Both the position numbers and the translations under genes were made by a program. From Prevotella sp. (GTDB taxonomy: Bacteria; Bacteroidota; Bacteroidia; Bacteroidales; Bacteroidaceae): 53,843 bases of DNA. The notes beneath the pieces are model-generated. The model was not told the DNA's origin, ran no database searches, and saw only the letters and a program-made list of their open reading frames with translations. Below, one piece after another: positions 35,785 through 43,339 of the stretch; position 1 is the first letter of the stretch, and every line of letters begins with the position of its first letter. Where the stretch lies: NCBI GenBank assembly GCA_022511075.1, contig JAFLSE010000017.1:1-53843 (forward strand), written 5' to 3'.

Positions 35785-35855
35785 TTCCTATTTTATATAA
35801 TTTAATCAAACTGGTATTGTTATATTAATATTGTATATTATTTCATCACTGTAGC

Positions 35856-37217
35856 TTATTTCTTTATATTGTCTTGAACAACCTGTGCATCGCTACTAAC
35901 AACGTCATCTCCAGGCTTTAAGTTAGAAGGCATTGTTATAGTTGGCTGTGATGATGTTGATGGTTCCACATTATTTTGACTTGAGTTTGAATTGTTTGGA
36001 GACGGGGGATTCGTTGTCTGTACCTCAGGATTTTCAGTAGTATTCTCTTTTCTATAGTTCTTTTTGTTTCCATTAGGCTTTTGGCTATGGGAACGCTCAT
36101 TTCGTTTTATATTATTTTTTTTGTCAAACAGCTCTTCCACAGGTTTATTATTCGATGATGAACAGGATTTTATACTTTTGAATCCAATAATAATAGTTAG
36201 TACAACAACAGCAGCAAGGACAAATCGGATAATCATTATCAAAGTACTTTTTCTCCTATCACTTTTTATTCCTTCTGTTTTATTGTTTTGTTGTGCTACT
36301 AAGATAATATTATTATCTAATGGCACTTTTAATTCGTCAGAATCATCTTCAACAATTGCCGTAAATTTATTTGAATTTAACGAATAAGAACTTTCACGCT
36401 CATTCTTCACTATCGGATCAATCACATCTGTAATGTGAATTATAATAGCAGTATGATTGTCCTTGTTATTCTCGGTTACCGATTTGAGCATTTCCACTTT
36501 GTTCTCATCATCTCCACCTAATTCTGAGAAGATATTTTTTAGTGAAGTTCCCTCTTCCATATCTGGCTGTTCAAGCATGCCATCAGAGCACATATAAAAA
36601 TAGTCCCCAGGTTTGATATCTGTAGTTGTGTATATGTCAGCCTTAGGTCTTCGATCCATATGAGGTTGCATTGCACGAGTAAGGATATTTTTTTGCTTTG
36701 ACAAACGTGCCTCTTCTTTTCTCAATTCACCAACTTTAATCAAATCGTTGATTAAAGAATGATCGTCTGTCTGCTTTAATATTTCCGTGCTTTCTCCATT
36801 TTTACCAGGACGAATATGATAAATGCGACTGTCACCCAAATGAGCCAAAAATGCCCCCTCATTATGCAGTTTTAGAAATGTCATTGTTGTTCCCATCTTT
36901 TTCTCGGCACCACTGTCTCTTGTGTCAAGTGCCTCAAAAGCATCATTTAGTGCTTTTGTAAAATCCTCGGAACTAAAAAATCCATCTTTATCATGTACAT
37001 TGGCTAGAATAGACTGGCTCATTGCCTTACAAACAGTAGCACTCGCCACTTCACCTGCATCATGGCCCCCCATACCATCGCACAGGATAAACAATCGATC
37101 TAATTCGGAATGTTTCCCATGTTCTGGGTATATACTATCTTCTTGGTGAGGATTACCTTGGGAATCTGTTCTTTGACCACATTCCCATATGCTGTAAACT
37201 TTAAGTTTATATTTCAT
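35856..37217 (-). CDS. PP2C-family Ser/Thr phosphatase, membrane-anchored
   Basis: A 453-residue protein. Residues 1-265 are a PP2C domain with metal-binding Asp residues in FILCDGMGGHDAGE, MGTTMTFLKL, LAHLGDSRIYHIRPG, MCSDGMLEQPD and DNHTAIIIHI, so it should be active. One membrane segment (MIIRFVLAAVVVLTIIIGF) lies near 330, and the last 100 residues are an exterior, Asn/Pro/Ser-rich, disordered tail. It would reverse the phosphorylation by the six kinases. The FHA protein gene lies directly upstream (11 bases). Confidence 0.95.
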   Translation of the reverse strand: MKYKLKVYSIWECGQRTDSQGNPHQEDSIYPEHGKHSELDRLFILCDGMGGHDAGEVASATVCKAMSQSILANVHDKDGFFSSEDFTKALNDAFEALDTRDSGAEKKMGTTMTFLKLHNEGAFLAHLGDSRIYHIRPGKNGESTEILKQTDDHSLINDLIKVGELRKEEARLSKQKNILTRAMQPHMDRRPKADIYTTTDIKPGDYFYMCSDGMLEQPDMEEGTSLKNIFSELGGDDENKVEMLKSVTENNKDNHTAIIIHITDVIDPIVKNERESSYSLNSNKFTAIVEDDSDELKVPLDNNIILVAQQNNKTEGIKSDRRKSTLIMIIRFVLAAVVVLTIIIGFKSIKSCSSSNNKPVEELFDKKNNIKRNERSHSQKPNGNKKNYRKENTTENPEVQTTNPPSPNNSNSSQNNVEPSTSSQPTITMPSNLKPGDDVVSSDAQVVQDNIKK

Positions 37218-37228
37218 AATTACAGGTT

Positions 37229-37813
37229 TTAAATTTCTGTTGCTTCATCATCAGGAATCTCAAATTGCAAGCTGGCATCAGGCAACTTAATAATATCACC
37301 ATGATTAAGTACGATACAATCACCATATAAGAGTAGATTGTTGCCGATATAAGTCTTGTTTACTCTCTCTTTGAACAAAGAAATATAATGAACAAACCCC
37401 TTTAATGGAACCTTTTTTACATCAATTACAACATGTTCTCTACTCATGGTACGCTTTTCTGCAATATCAATCTGAAAATTCGCAATGGACTTTGTTCCTT
37501 TTCGTCCAATTACATTGCGACCTGGTTTTAACTGATAGGATATACCCGTGCCAAGAAGTTTAAGTTTTCCCAACGTGAAATTCACTTGGTCTAACTCCGT
37601 TTCCTCACCACGATAGCTGGTATGTTCGTCATCAGGATATTCCGTATCAGGATCATCATTGCTCAATGACTGAATCACCCTCTTGAACTGCGTGAAAGGA
37701 TATTTATGTTTACAAATGGGACAAGTAACATGTTTAGACTCAATCCCCAATTGATTTTTTACAGAAAGTACAGCACCATCAAATGGGCACTTAATTTGTA
37801 TTATCTCGTCCAT
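37229..37813 (-). CDS. FHA-domain protein with N-terminal zinc ribbon
   Basis: A 194-residue protein. The first 45 residues have CPFDGAV and CPICKHKYPF, a zinc-ribbon pair, and residues about 90-190 form an FHA domain: GRNVIGRKG, TMSREHVVID (Arg-Glu-His phosphothreonine site), VNKTYIGNN and HGDIIKLPDASLQFEI. FHA domains bind phospho-Thr peptides, so this is the reader for the kinases, working in the cytoplasm. The linker between (DDPDTEYPDDEHTSYRGEE) is acidic with Thr and could itself be phosphorylated, as in OdhI/GarA-type switches. It is followed directly by the PP2C gene. Confidence 0.93.
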   Translation of the reverse strand: MDEIIQIKCPFDGAVLSVKNQLGIESKHVTCPICKHKYPFTQFKRVIQSLSNDDPDTEYPDDEHTSYRGEETELDQVNFTLGKLKLLGTGISYQLKPGRNVIGRKGTKSIANFQIDIAEKRTMSREHVVIDVKKVPLKGFVHYISLFKERVNKTYIGNNLLLYGDCIVLNHGDIIKLPDASLQFEIPDDEATEI

Positions 37814-37829
37814 TTTACTACTGATTAAA

Positions 37830-38570
37830 TTACCACCTCATGACAGGCATATTATCACTGAATTTTCCCCACATGACAGGATGCTGTTTTCCTCCTGTAT
37901 TTTGAACCACTCCTTTATAAACAAAATCATATAATTCTTTGGCTGTTATTATGCGATTACGATTTGAATCTGCATTTCCTTTTAATCCTTTCTGAAGGTA
38001 AGTCGTAAATACCCCATTTTGCATATTTCTGCGCTCAATAGAGTTCTCGTCATTACGTGAGGATAAAAAGAGCATCACATTTGCATTCTGTGCTGCCGTT
38101 ATTGCCCCTTGAGCCGCAACTTCGTTAACACGCATACCGCCAGATCGGCAGGCATCAACAAACATGATTTTATTCTTGCTTTTACTCTTTGACATCGCTT
38201 GACGTATTTCATCATATCCAATGTTACCGTTGTAGGCACAAAAACCACCGGGATAGCCATGCCCACTGAAGAAGAATACAACAATATCGTTTTCACCAGC
38301 TCTATTGAAAACCTTCTTTATTGCACGAACAATTCTATCTTTAGTTGCTTGCTCATTTAAAAGAAGGGAGTAATCAACAGATGTGTTTTTTGAATAAAGC
38401 TCTACAATTGTTTCTGCATCCTTTGTTGTAAGCCGAAGATTATTAATCTTGGAGGGGAAACCAGAGTAGTCGGCGATTCCGACTGCTACAAGATATGTCC
38501 TCGCATTTGCAATGAGACATAGCACCATCAGAATCGCCATGACAAGAGGTCTGAATATATTAGCTTTCAT
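37830..38570 (-). CDS. Exported caspase-like (C14) protease
   Basis: From the ATG at 38570 the product has 246 residues with a signal peptide (FRPLVMAILMVLCLIANA) and a caspase/metacaspase p20-like domain. VVFFFSGHGYPGG contains the catalytic His and KIMFVDACRSGGMR the catalytic Cys, with YLVAVGIADYSGFP as the first strand. The acidic S1-pocket residues of metacaspases (Arg/Lys specificity) cannot be judged by eye. The start overlaps the EF-hand gene by 11 bases. An exported caspase is less common than cytoplasmic suicide caspases, so it may process the island's surface proteins rather than kill the cell. Confidence 0.92.
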   Translation of the reverse strand: MKANIFRPLVMAILMVLCLIANARTYLVAVGIADYSGFPSKINNLRLTTKDAETIVELYSKNTSVDYSLLLNEQATKDRIVRAIKKVFNRAGENDIVVFFFSGHGYPGGFCAYNGNIGYDEIRQAMSKSKSKNKIMFVDACRSGGMRVNEVAAQGAITAAQNANVMLFLSSRNDENSIERRNMQNGVFTTYLQKGLKGNADSNRNRIITAKELYDFVYKGVVQNTGGKQHPVMWGKFSDNMPVMRW

Positions 38571-39546
38571 ATACTGCATCTGTTGAGTAATCGGGCGCAT
38601 CATTGGAAGCAATCATATCCCCTGTAGGGTTTGTAATTCCGCCAAAATCGTTGACTGTGAGACCTTGACTTTGTATATCAACCAGCTCGTTTTCATCAAT
38701 TTGACCATTGCCATTAAGATCGGATGCCATATAGTCAAACGTCATATCCCCATCTACATCGATAACAATAACCTCTTGGCCATCTACAGTCATTCCTCCG
38801 ATGTTCGAACCAGATTCACTGTCGTGTACAACTCCAAGAATCTCAATTTCAGGACCAGCAGGATCAACAACATCTGTTTGGGTGGTATTATGAATGTTGT
38901 TTTGAGTCATTTCATTGTGTCCTTCGCTATGATTCACTGATACAATTTCAATATCATCGTCATTGTTTGCAGGGGTTTCGACATGAACTGAATTATTAGA
39001 ATGGCTAGTCGTAGAATGCTGAGCAACATCGCTTGATGAATGATCAATATGATTCCAGCTGAAATGATCACCGAACTCTGCACGCTGCTCTGCTGTCATG
39101 CTATTCCACTCCTCTGCTGTGTATGTACCATATATCTGACCATGCCACTCGAAACAACCACCAGGCCCAACTTCTGCACGTGCAGAAGCGAAAGCTTCAC
39201 CAAATGACATGTCATCATTTACTGTAGTAGCAACCTGTACCTCATCATCTACCCATTCAGGATGAGAGAGTTCGTCTTTGTGATTGTTGCTAATGTTCTC
39301 TAATTCTGTGTCTGTGTCTGGATTCTTCATTCCCATAAGGAGAGTGGAAGCACCACCAATCAGAAGGCCTGTACCTGCGCTTATGGCAGTTTTTTTCCAT
39401 CCACCTTCAGAAGCTTTTACTTGCGCTTCATCTTTTGGTGTATCATTCTCATTTGTTTGTTCTACTGTAGAGGTTTCTTCAAACTGGGTAGCCTCATTGT
39501 CTGCACCCTGATACTGGGTTGCTTCATTATCATAATTTGTATTCAT
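38560..39546 (-). CDS. EF-hand protein with NEATQ motifs and a membrane segment
   Basis: A 328-residue protein. The N-terminus has two DNEATQ(Y/F)-type repeats, NYDNEATQYQ and GADNEATQFEE, that look like phospho-Thr sites. A Gly-rich hydrophobic segment (AISAGTGLLIGGASTLLMGM) near 53-73 should cross the membrane. Then comes GPGGCFEWHGQIYGTYTAEE, a conserved-looking aromatic motif, a His/Asn/Ser-rich linker and a calcium-binding style loop DLNGNGQIDENEL. The last part resembles the C-terminus of the 41.1 kb protein. The protein is likely a bridge: phosphorylated inside, calcium-binding outside. It overlaps the caspase gene. Confidence 0.75.
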   Translation of the reverse strand: MNTNYDNEATQYQGADNEATQFEETSTVEQTNENDTPKDEAQVKASEGGWKKTAISAGTGLLIGGASTLLMGMKNPDTDTELENISNNHKDELSHPEWVDDEVQVATTVNDDMSFGEAFASARAEVGPGGCFEWHGQIYGTYTAEEWNSMTAEQRAEFGDHFSWNHIDHSSSDVAQHSTTSHSNNSVHVETPANNDDDIEIVSVNHSEGHNEMTQNNIHNTTQTDVVDPAGPEIEILGVVHDSESGSNIGGMTVDGQEVIVIDVDGDMTFDYMASDLNGNGQIDENELVDIQSQGLTVNDFGGITNPTGDMIASNDAPDYSTDAVYES

Positions 39547-39624
39547 AATATATTTTTTTATTTATAAATGCTTTTTCTTTCTTTAGAGTGCGGATTTTTC
39601 CATAATAGTGGTTGCCACACAAAA

Positions 39625-40014
39625 CTATTCTTCTTTTTTTTCTGGTGCTTGCTCCTTTTTGTTTAGAAGATTATGATATTGCTGAAGTAACTGAGTTGAT
39701 GATACATCCTGTGAAATTTTTTTTATTTCAAGTATAACATCAACAAGCTCAGACCGCAAAGCCAGACAAATTGAGTCCTGACGGTTATTCATCTCTTCTA
39801 TCGTTTCAGGGGAGACACCCGTAATTTGAGAGTTACGTTTCTCGTCTTGAAGTTTAATCTCCTTTTGCAACTTTTCTTTCCTCGTCTGTAGTCCATTTAA
39901 CCTTATAGCAGTTGTAATGGAATCATTTTTACTTACTGTGGTCTGTGCGAAGGCTTCTGACGAATAGAAAACCGCAACACCTGTAATCAAGGCTATTAAT
40001 AATGTACGATTCAT
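39625..40014 (-). CDS. Exported coiled-coil hypothetical protein
   Basis: 129 residues: signal peptide ending SEAFAQ, then a mature protein that is almost entirely charged helix (TRKEKLQKEIKLQDEKR, RSELVDVILEIKKIS) and predicted to form a coiled coil. No family recognised. Starts 3 bases after the LRR gene stop, so both are in one transcript. A possible -7 box (TAGTTTTG at 39627-39620, minus strand) overlaps its stop codon and could serve the next gene. Confidence 0.72.
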   Translation of the reverse strand: MNRTLLIALITGVAVFYSSEAFAQTTVSKNDSITTAIRLNGLQTRKEKLQKEIKLQDEKRNSQITGVSPETIEEMNNRQDSICLALRSELVDVILEIKKISQDVSSTQLLQQYHNLLNKKEQAPEKKEE

Positions 40015-40017
40015 TGT

Positions 40018-41073
40018 TTAATATTTATTGAAATTTTTCACGCTTTTAAAATTCTTCTTAGTAGGAAGTTCTGGCTGCGTAACCACATATGGCACATTGC
40101 CCAAACTTTCACTGTAATCACCTGCTACATCTGCAAGAGATGCATAAAAACTGTCTTTTGCCGTCGATTTGATTACAAATATAGTTGCAGGATTAGCAAT
40201 TTGGAAGAGGAATTTTCCATCATTGTTGGCATAGGCAGTTGTTATAGATTTCTCTGTTCTGAGGATGATGCTTTCAAGTTTCTTCATCCTTGATGTCTCA
40301 CGAAACGAAATAGACTGTATCGTAGAAGGTAAATCAATGGATGTGATATTAACACAATCAATCAAAGCTCCTGGCAATATTTTTATTACACCTTCTTTGA
40401 TTACAACCTTATCATTATACGCTCGTGGACATGCGTAGAATGTGGTTCCATCCTTGCTATATAACATCCCTTTATCAGAAGTGAAATTTTTATTGTTGGA
40501 ATCAACTATTATCTGCGATAAATTAACAAGTTTTTTCACCCCCTGTATCTTTTCAATCTTTGCAGGAATGTTAATTGATGTAAGTTTTTCACTCCAACGG
40601 AACATTGTCAAATCGATAGTTCTCCAATCACTTCCAATCGTCACGTCAGAAATCATGGGGCATTTAAAAAACACACCTTGTCCGAGACTTACAGGATTGC
40701 CAGGGAATACGATACTCATTAGAGAATCACAGCCTTCAAAAGCAAAATCACCAATTGTTTCAACTCCTGATGGAATAACAATTCCTTTCAATTTGTTTGC
40801 ATGAGCAAAAGCCTTTTGTCCAATGGCATTTACTTCGTATACAACATTATTGTGCTTAATCTTTGAAGGTATTTCCACTATTCCGGAGATTTCAAGCGTT
40901 TTCTTGTCAACTATGCTACCATTAAAGGTTACCGCCGCTGTTTTTTTCGTTTTGTTAGTGATCTCGAAGAATAAACGCTGCCCATTCACTGTTGCCGTGA
41001 AGTCGTGGGCATCAGCCTCAACTCCGGCAAGCATTAGAACTCCAAGGATAAGATTTTTTAATTTCATCTTCAT
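40018..41073 (-). CDS. Exported BspA-like leucine-rich-repeat protein
   Basis: From the ATG at 41073 it has 351 residues, starting MKMKLKNLILGVLMLAGVEA, a signal peptide. The mature part shows LRR_5 (BspA-type) repeats such as AIGQKAFAHANKLKGIVIP, ETIGDFAFEGCDSLMSIVFP and ILPGALIDCVNITSIDLP. BspA-like proteins of Bacteroidales are surface binders of host or bacterial ligands. The frame is open upstream to 41172 but that part overlaps the previous gene and lacks a leader, so the downstream ATG is used. It begins 7 bases after the EF-hand gene stop. Confidence 0.88.
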   Translation of the reverse strand: MKMKLKNLILGVLMLAGVEADAHDFTATVNGQRLFFEITNKTKKTAAVTFNGSIVDKKTLEISGIVEIPSKIKHNNVVYEVNAIGQKAFAHANKLKGIVIPSGVETIGDFAFEGCDSLMSIVFPGNPVSLGQGVFFKCPMISDVTIGSDWRTIDLTMFRWSEKLTSINIPAKIEKIQGVKKLVNLSQIIVDSNNKNFTSDKGMLYSKDGTTFYACPRAYNDKVVIKEGVIKILPGALIDCVNITSIDLPSTIQSISFRETSRMKKLESIILRTEKSITTAYANNDGKFLFQIANPATIFVIKSTAKDSFYASLADVAGDYSESLGNVPYVVTQPELPTKKNFKSVKNFNKY

Positions 41074-41080
41074 TACTTTT

Positions 41081-41659
41081 TTAGGCCATATATGTATCCA
41101 CATCGGCATCGTTAACATAGTCCGGAAGATCATTCTGGGCAAACTGAGGGTTGAACCCTGCCGCATCAGCAAGAGGTTGCATTTCTATTCCCTGACCTTG
41201 TACAATTTCCATCTCCCCATCTTCGATAACTCCATTCTGGTTAAGATCACACACAAGCGCATCCGCTTCTCCATCAAGATTTACATCTATTACGCCAACT
41301 TCGTTGCCATTTACATTTAAAACAGCGATGTCCATCTGGCTTCCATCTTCGTTGGTTACACGATCATAACTAAGAACCTCTATATCTGTTGGCTCGGGTT
41401 CAGGTCCAGGAGTAGGAGGCTCGGGGTTCGGCTGTGGGATTGGTTCTGGTTTAGGTTGTGGTTCTGATTCAGGCTTAGGGGATGGGGTGTGAGGTGCTGG
41501 AGTGGGTTGTGGCTCTGGTTCTGTAGTTATGACCTTATGAGCTTCCGCTGTGCTGGGAGTTACAGCAGCTCCAATAATTACACCAGCTGTTGCACCTGTT
41601 GCTGTACTTACGCCTGTAGCAACATTCTTCTTAACTTCGTTTTTAGTTTCGTTGTTCAT
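41081..41659 (-). CDS. Proline-rich protein with EF-hand loop
   Basis: 192 residues: a short N-terminus with a Gly/Ala/Val-rich hydrophobic stretch (GVSTATGATAGVIIGAAV), a Pro-Glu-rich linker of about 45 residues (repeated PxPEP), and a C-terminal region with DINLDGEAD-like and DLNQNGVIEDGE calcium loops. The C-terminal part aligns by eye with that of the 38.6 kb protein (VIDVNLDGEADALVCDLN versus VIDVDGDMTFDYMASDLN). It is first in a transcript that starts at the LytTR-flanked promoter at 41.7 kb. Function unknown; a membrane-anchored calcium-responsive partner is likely. Confidence 0.75.
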   Translation of the reverse strand: MNNETKNEVKKNVATGVSTATGATAGVIIGAAVTPSTAEAHKVITTEPEPQPTPAPHTPSPKPESEPQPKPEPIPQPNPEPPTPGPEPEPTDIEVLSYDRVTNEDGSQMDIAVLNVNGNEVGVIDVNLDGEADALVCDLNQNGVIEDGEMEIVQGQGIEMQPLADAAGFNPQFAQNDLPDYVNDADVDTYMA

Positions 41660-41700
41660 AATGCGTTTATTTAAATTTGTTATTGATTTGATTTGTGATG

Positions 41701-41708
41701 CAAAGTTA
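41701..41708 (-). promoter_or_regulatory. Internal island promoter, -7 box
   Basis: TAACTTTG on the minus strand, 42 bases before the ATG at 41659. No good -33 box is visible, which suits an activator-dependent promoter; the candidate operator lies 42-71 bases upstream. Confidence 0.65.
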
Positions 41709-41749
41709 ATGTAACTATTTCCCTCTCACAAATTTTATAAAACATCCTA

Positions 41750-41779
41750 CATGAAATGGGGGGATTACTCCATGAAATG
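41750..41779 (-). promoter_or_regulatory. Direct-repeat operator, probable LytTR box
   Basis: CATTTCATG (minus strand) occurs exactly at 41779-41771 and 41758-41750: two identical 9-base direct repeats with a 12-base gap, 21 bases centre to centre. This matches the layout of LytTR-family sites, and the word is close to the ComE-type CATTTCAG element. A LytTR protein is encoded in the same island at 48.1 kb. Confidence 0.6.
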
Positions 41780-41815
41780 ATAAGTCAAAGAAAAACAGTT
41801 TAACTGACCCCACCC

Positions 41816-42505
41816 CTAATCAGAGACAGGACGAACAGAATGTCCACGCCAACGTCCATTGTCATTTATCTGTTTGTCCTTTTTATTTAACTCAAACCAA
41901 AGATAATATGCGTATGTAGTAGAACCAGCACCAGGAGTAGAACTACAATATCCTAAAAAAGTTCCTATACCTTCCTTTGTTTCTCCACTAAACAAACCTG
42001 CTGCAGGCAGGAATATGGATTTGTTATTAGGCCCAATCACCATATATCCGTTTTGCCTATTTTGCCTTGTCCAGATCCACCTGCATTTGTTTAGCAATTC
42101 CTCCATTTCAAACATGGTTGGTATTCTCCATGTTTTACCCCAATTAGCACGGGCTGCATCATATTGGGGATTACCCGATATATCTCCTATCTCCTTATTG
42201 TAATTATCGTTATTACCTTTTGAATATATGAGTTTTGTTGTGACCTCACTCCATGCATAATAATCTCCATAATCAGATGGTGAAGAAGCACCTATATTGC
42301 ATGTGGCCCATTTTAACCCACTTGGTAAACCTAAATCTACATATCCATGATTTCCAATAAATCCATCAGGTTTACTTATTTTTATAGTACTATGTTTTTT
42401 TGCTGTTGTAGTTGGTTTAGGGTTGGAGGGTCTAATAATTGTTCCCTGTGCCATTACTCCTAAAGATATACCGATGGATAATAAAGCTGTAAAGATTTTC
42501 TTCAT
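41816..42505 (-). CDS. Exported FISUMP-domain protein A
   Basis: 229 residues. Signal peptide ends GVMAQ; mature start QGTIIRPSNPKP, shared with the next paralogue. A Thr/Lys-rich linker leads to a FISUMP domain: YVDLGLPSGLKWATCNIG, YYAWSEV, WRIPTMFEMEELLNKC, GYMVIGPNNKSIFLP, HSVRPVSD. The domain is close to the one fused to kinase 5, suggesting shared ligands or domain exchange. It is the last gene before the internal promoter. Confidence 0.85.
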   Translation of the reverse strand: MKKIFTALLSIGISLGVMAQGTIIRPSNPKPTTTAKKHSTIKISKPDGFIGNHGYVDLGLPSGLKWATCNIGASSPSDYGDYYAWSEVTTKLIYSKGNNDNYNKEIGDISGNPQYDAARANWGKTWRIPTMFEMEELLNKCRWIWTRQNRQNGYMVIGPNNKSIFLPAAGLFSGETKEGIGTFLGYCSSTPGAGSTTYAYYLWFELNKKDKQINDNGRWRGHSVRPVSD

Positions 42506-42578
42506 ACTTTGTAAAGTCTTCTAATTATAGCTCTCTGTTTAGTTAGTCAGTAATGCCTATATAAATATAACAAGCAAA

Positions 42579-43298
42579 TTAATCGGATACAGGACGAATA
42601 GAAAATCCCCAACACCTATAATACCCTTCTACAATATGTAAATCATTGTATTTCTGAAAATGAAGTCTGTATGCATACTTTAAATTCCCCATACTTGGAG
42701 TCGAACTCCAATAATATGCAGCTTCATCGCGACCCTTACCTTTACTTCTTCCAATACCATATCCCGTTGCTGGTATAAATATAGAATGACCATTTAAACC
42801 TAATACTTTATAGCCTTGGATATTATTATATATTCCCCATTTCCACACACAATTATTAATAAGTTCCTCAAATTCATTTTTAGTTGGTATTCTCCATGTG
42901 CTTAACCATGTTTTGCTTGCAACATCATACATCTGATTCCCTGAAATATCATCTATATATTGTTCATATGTTTTACTATTAGATTCATCGCAAAAAGACT
43001 TTACTATCACTTCTCCCCATGCATAATAGTTACCAAAATCAGATGGTGTTTCGGCATCTATATTACAATAAGCCCATTTTAATCCACTGGGAAGCCCTAA
43101 ATCAACATACCCATACCCGTTAATAAAACCATCAGGACTACTAATTGTCACCACCTCGTGTTTTGGTTTAGATCTTTTAGTATCATTGTCTTTTTTACTC
43201 ATTACAGTAGATGATTTTGACGGACGGGTTATCGTTCCTTGCGCCATAGTAGCAATTGGTATAAAGATTAAAAGTAGGCAATAAAGAAGATTTTTCAT
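42579..43298 (-). CDS. Exported FISUMP-domain protein B
   Basis: 239 residues. Signal peptide ends IATMAQ, mature start QGTITRPSKSS. FISUMP domain: YVDLGLPSGLKWAYCNID, YYAWGEV, WRIPTKNEFEELINNC, GYKVLGLNGHSIFIP, FSIRPVSD. It is a clear paralogue of protein A, so the pair arose by tandem duplication. Both follow kinase 5, whose C-terminal domain is of the same type. Confidence 0.87.
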   Translation of the reverse strand: MKNLLYCLLLIFIPIATMAQGTITRPSKSSTVMSKKDNDTKRSKPKHEVVTISSPDGFINGYGYVDLGLPSGLKWAYCNIDAETPSDFGNYYAWGEVIVKSFCDESNSKTYEQYIDDISGNQMYDVASKTWLSTWRIPTKNEFEELINNCVWKWGIYNNIQGYKVLGLNGHSIFIPATGYGIGRSKGKGRDEAAYYWSSTPSMGNLKYAYRLHFQKYNDLHIVEGYYRCWGFSIRPVSD

Positions 43299-43339
43299 AC
43301 TTATATAAGGTTAAATTTTAAAAGTTACATTCTATTTAG

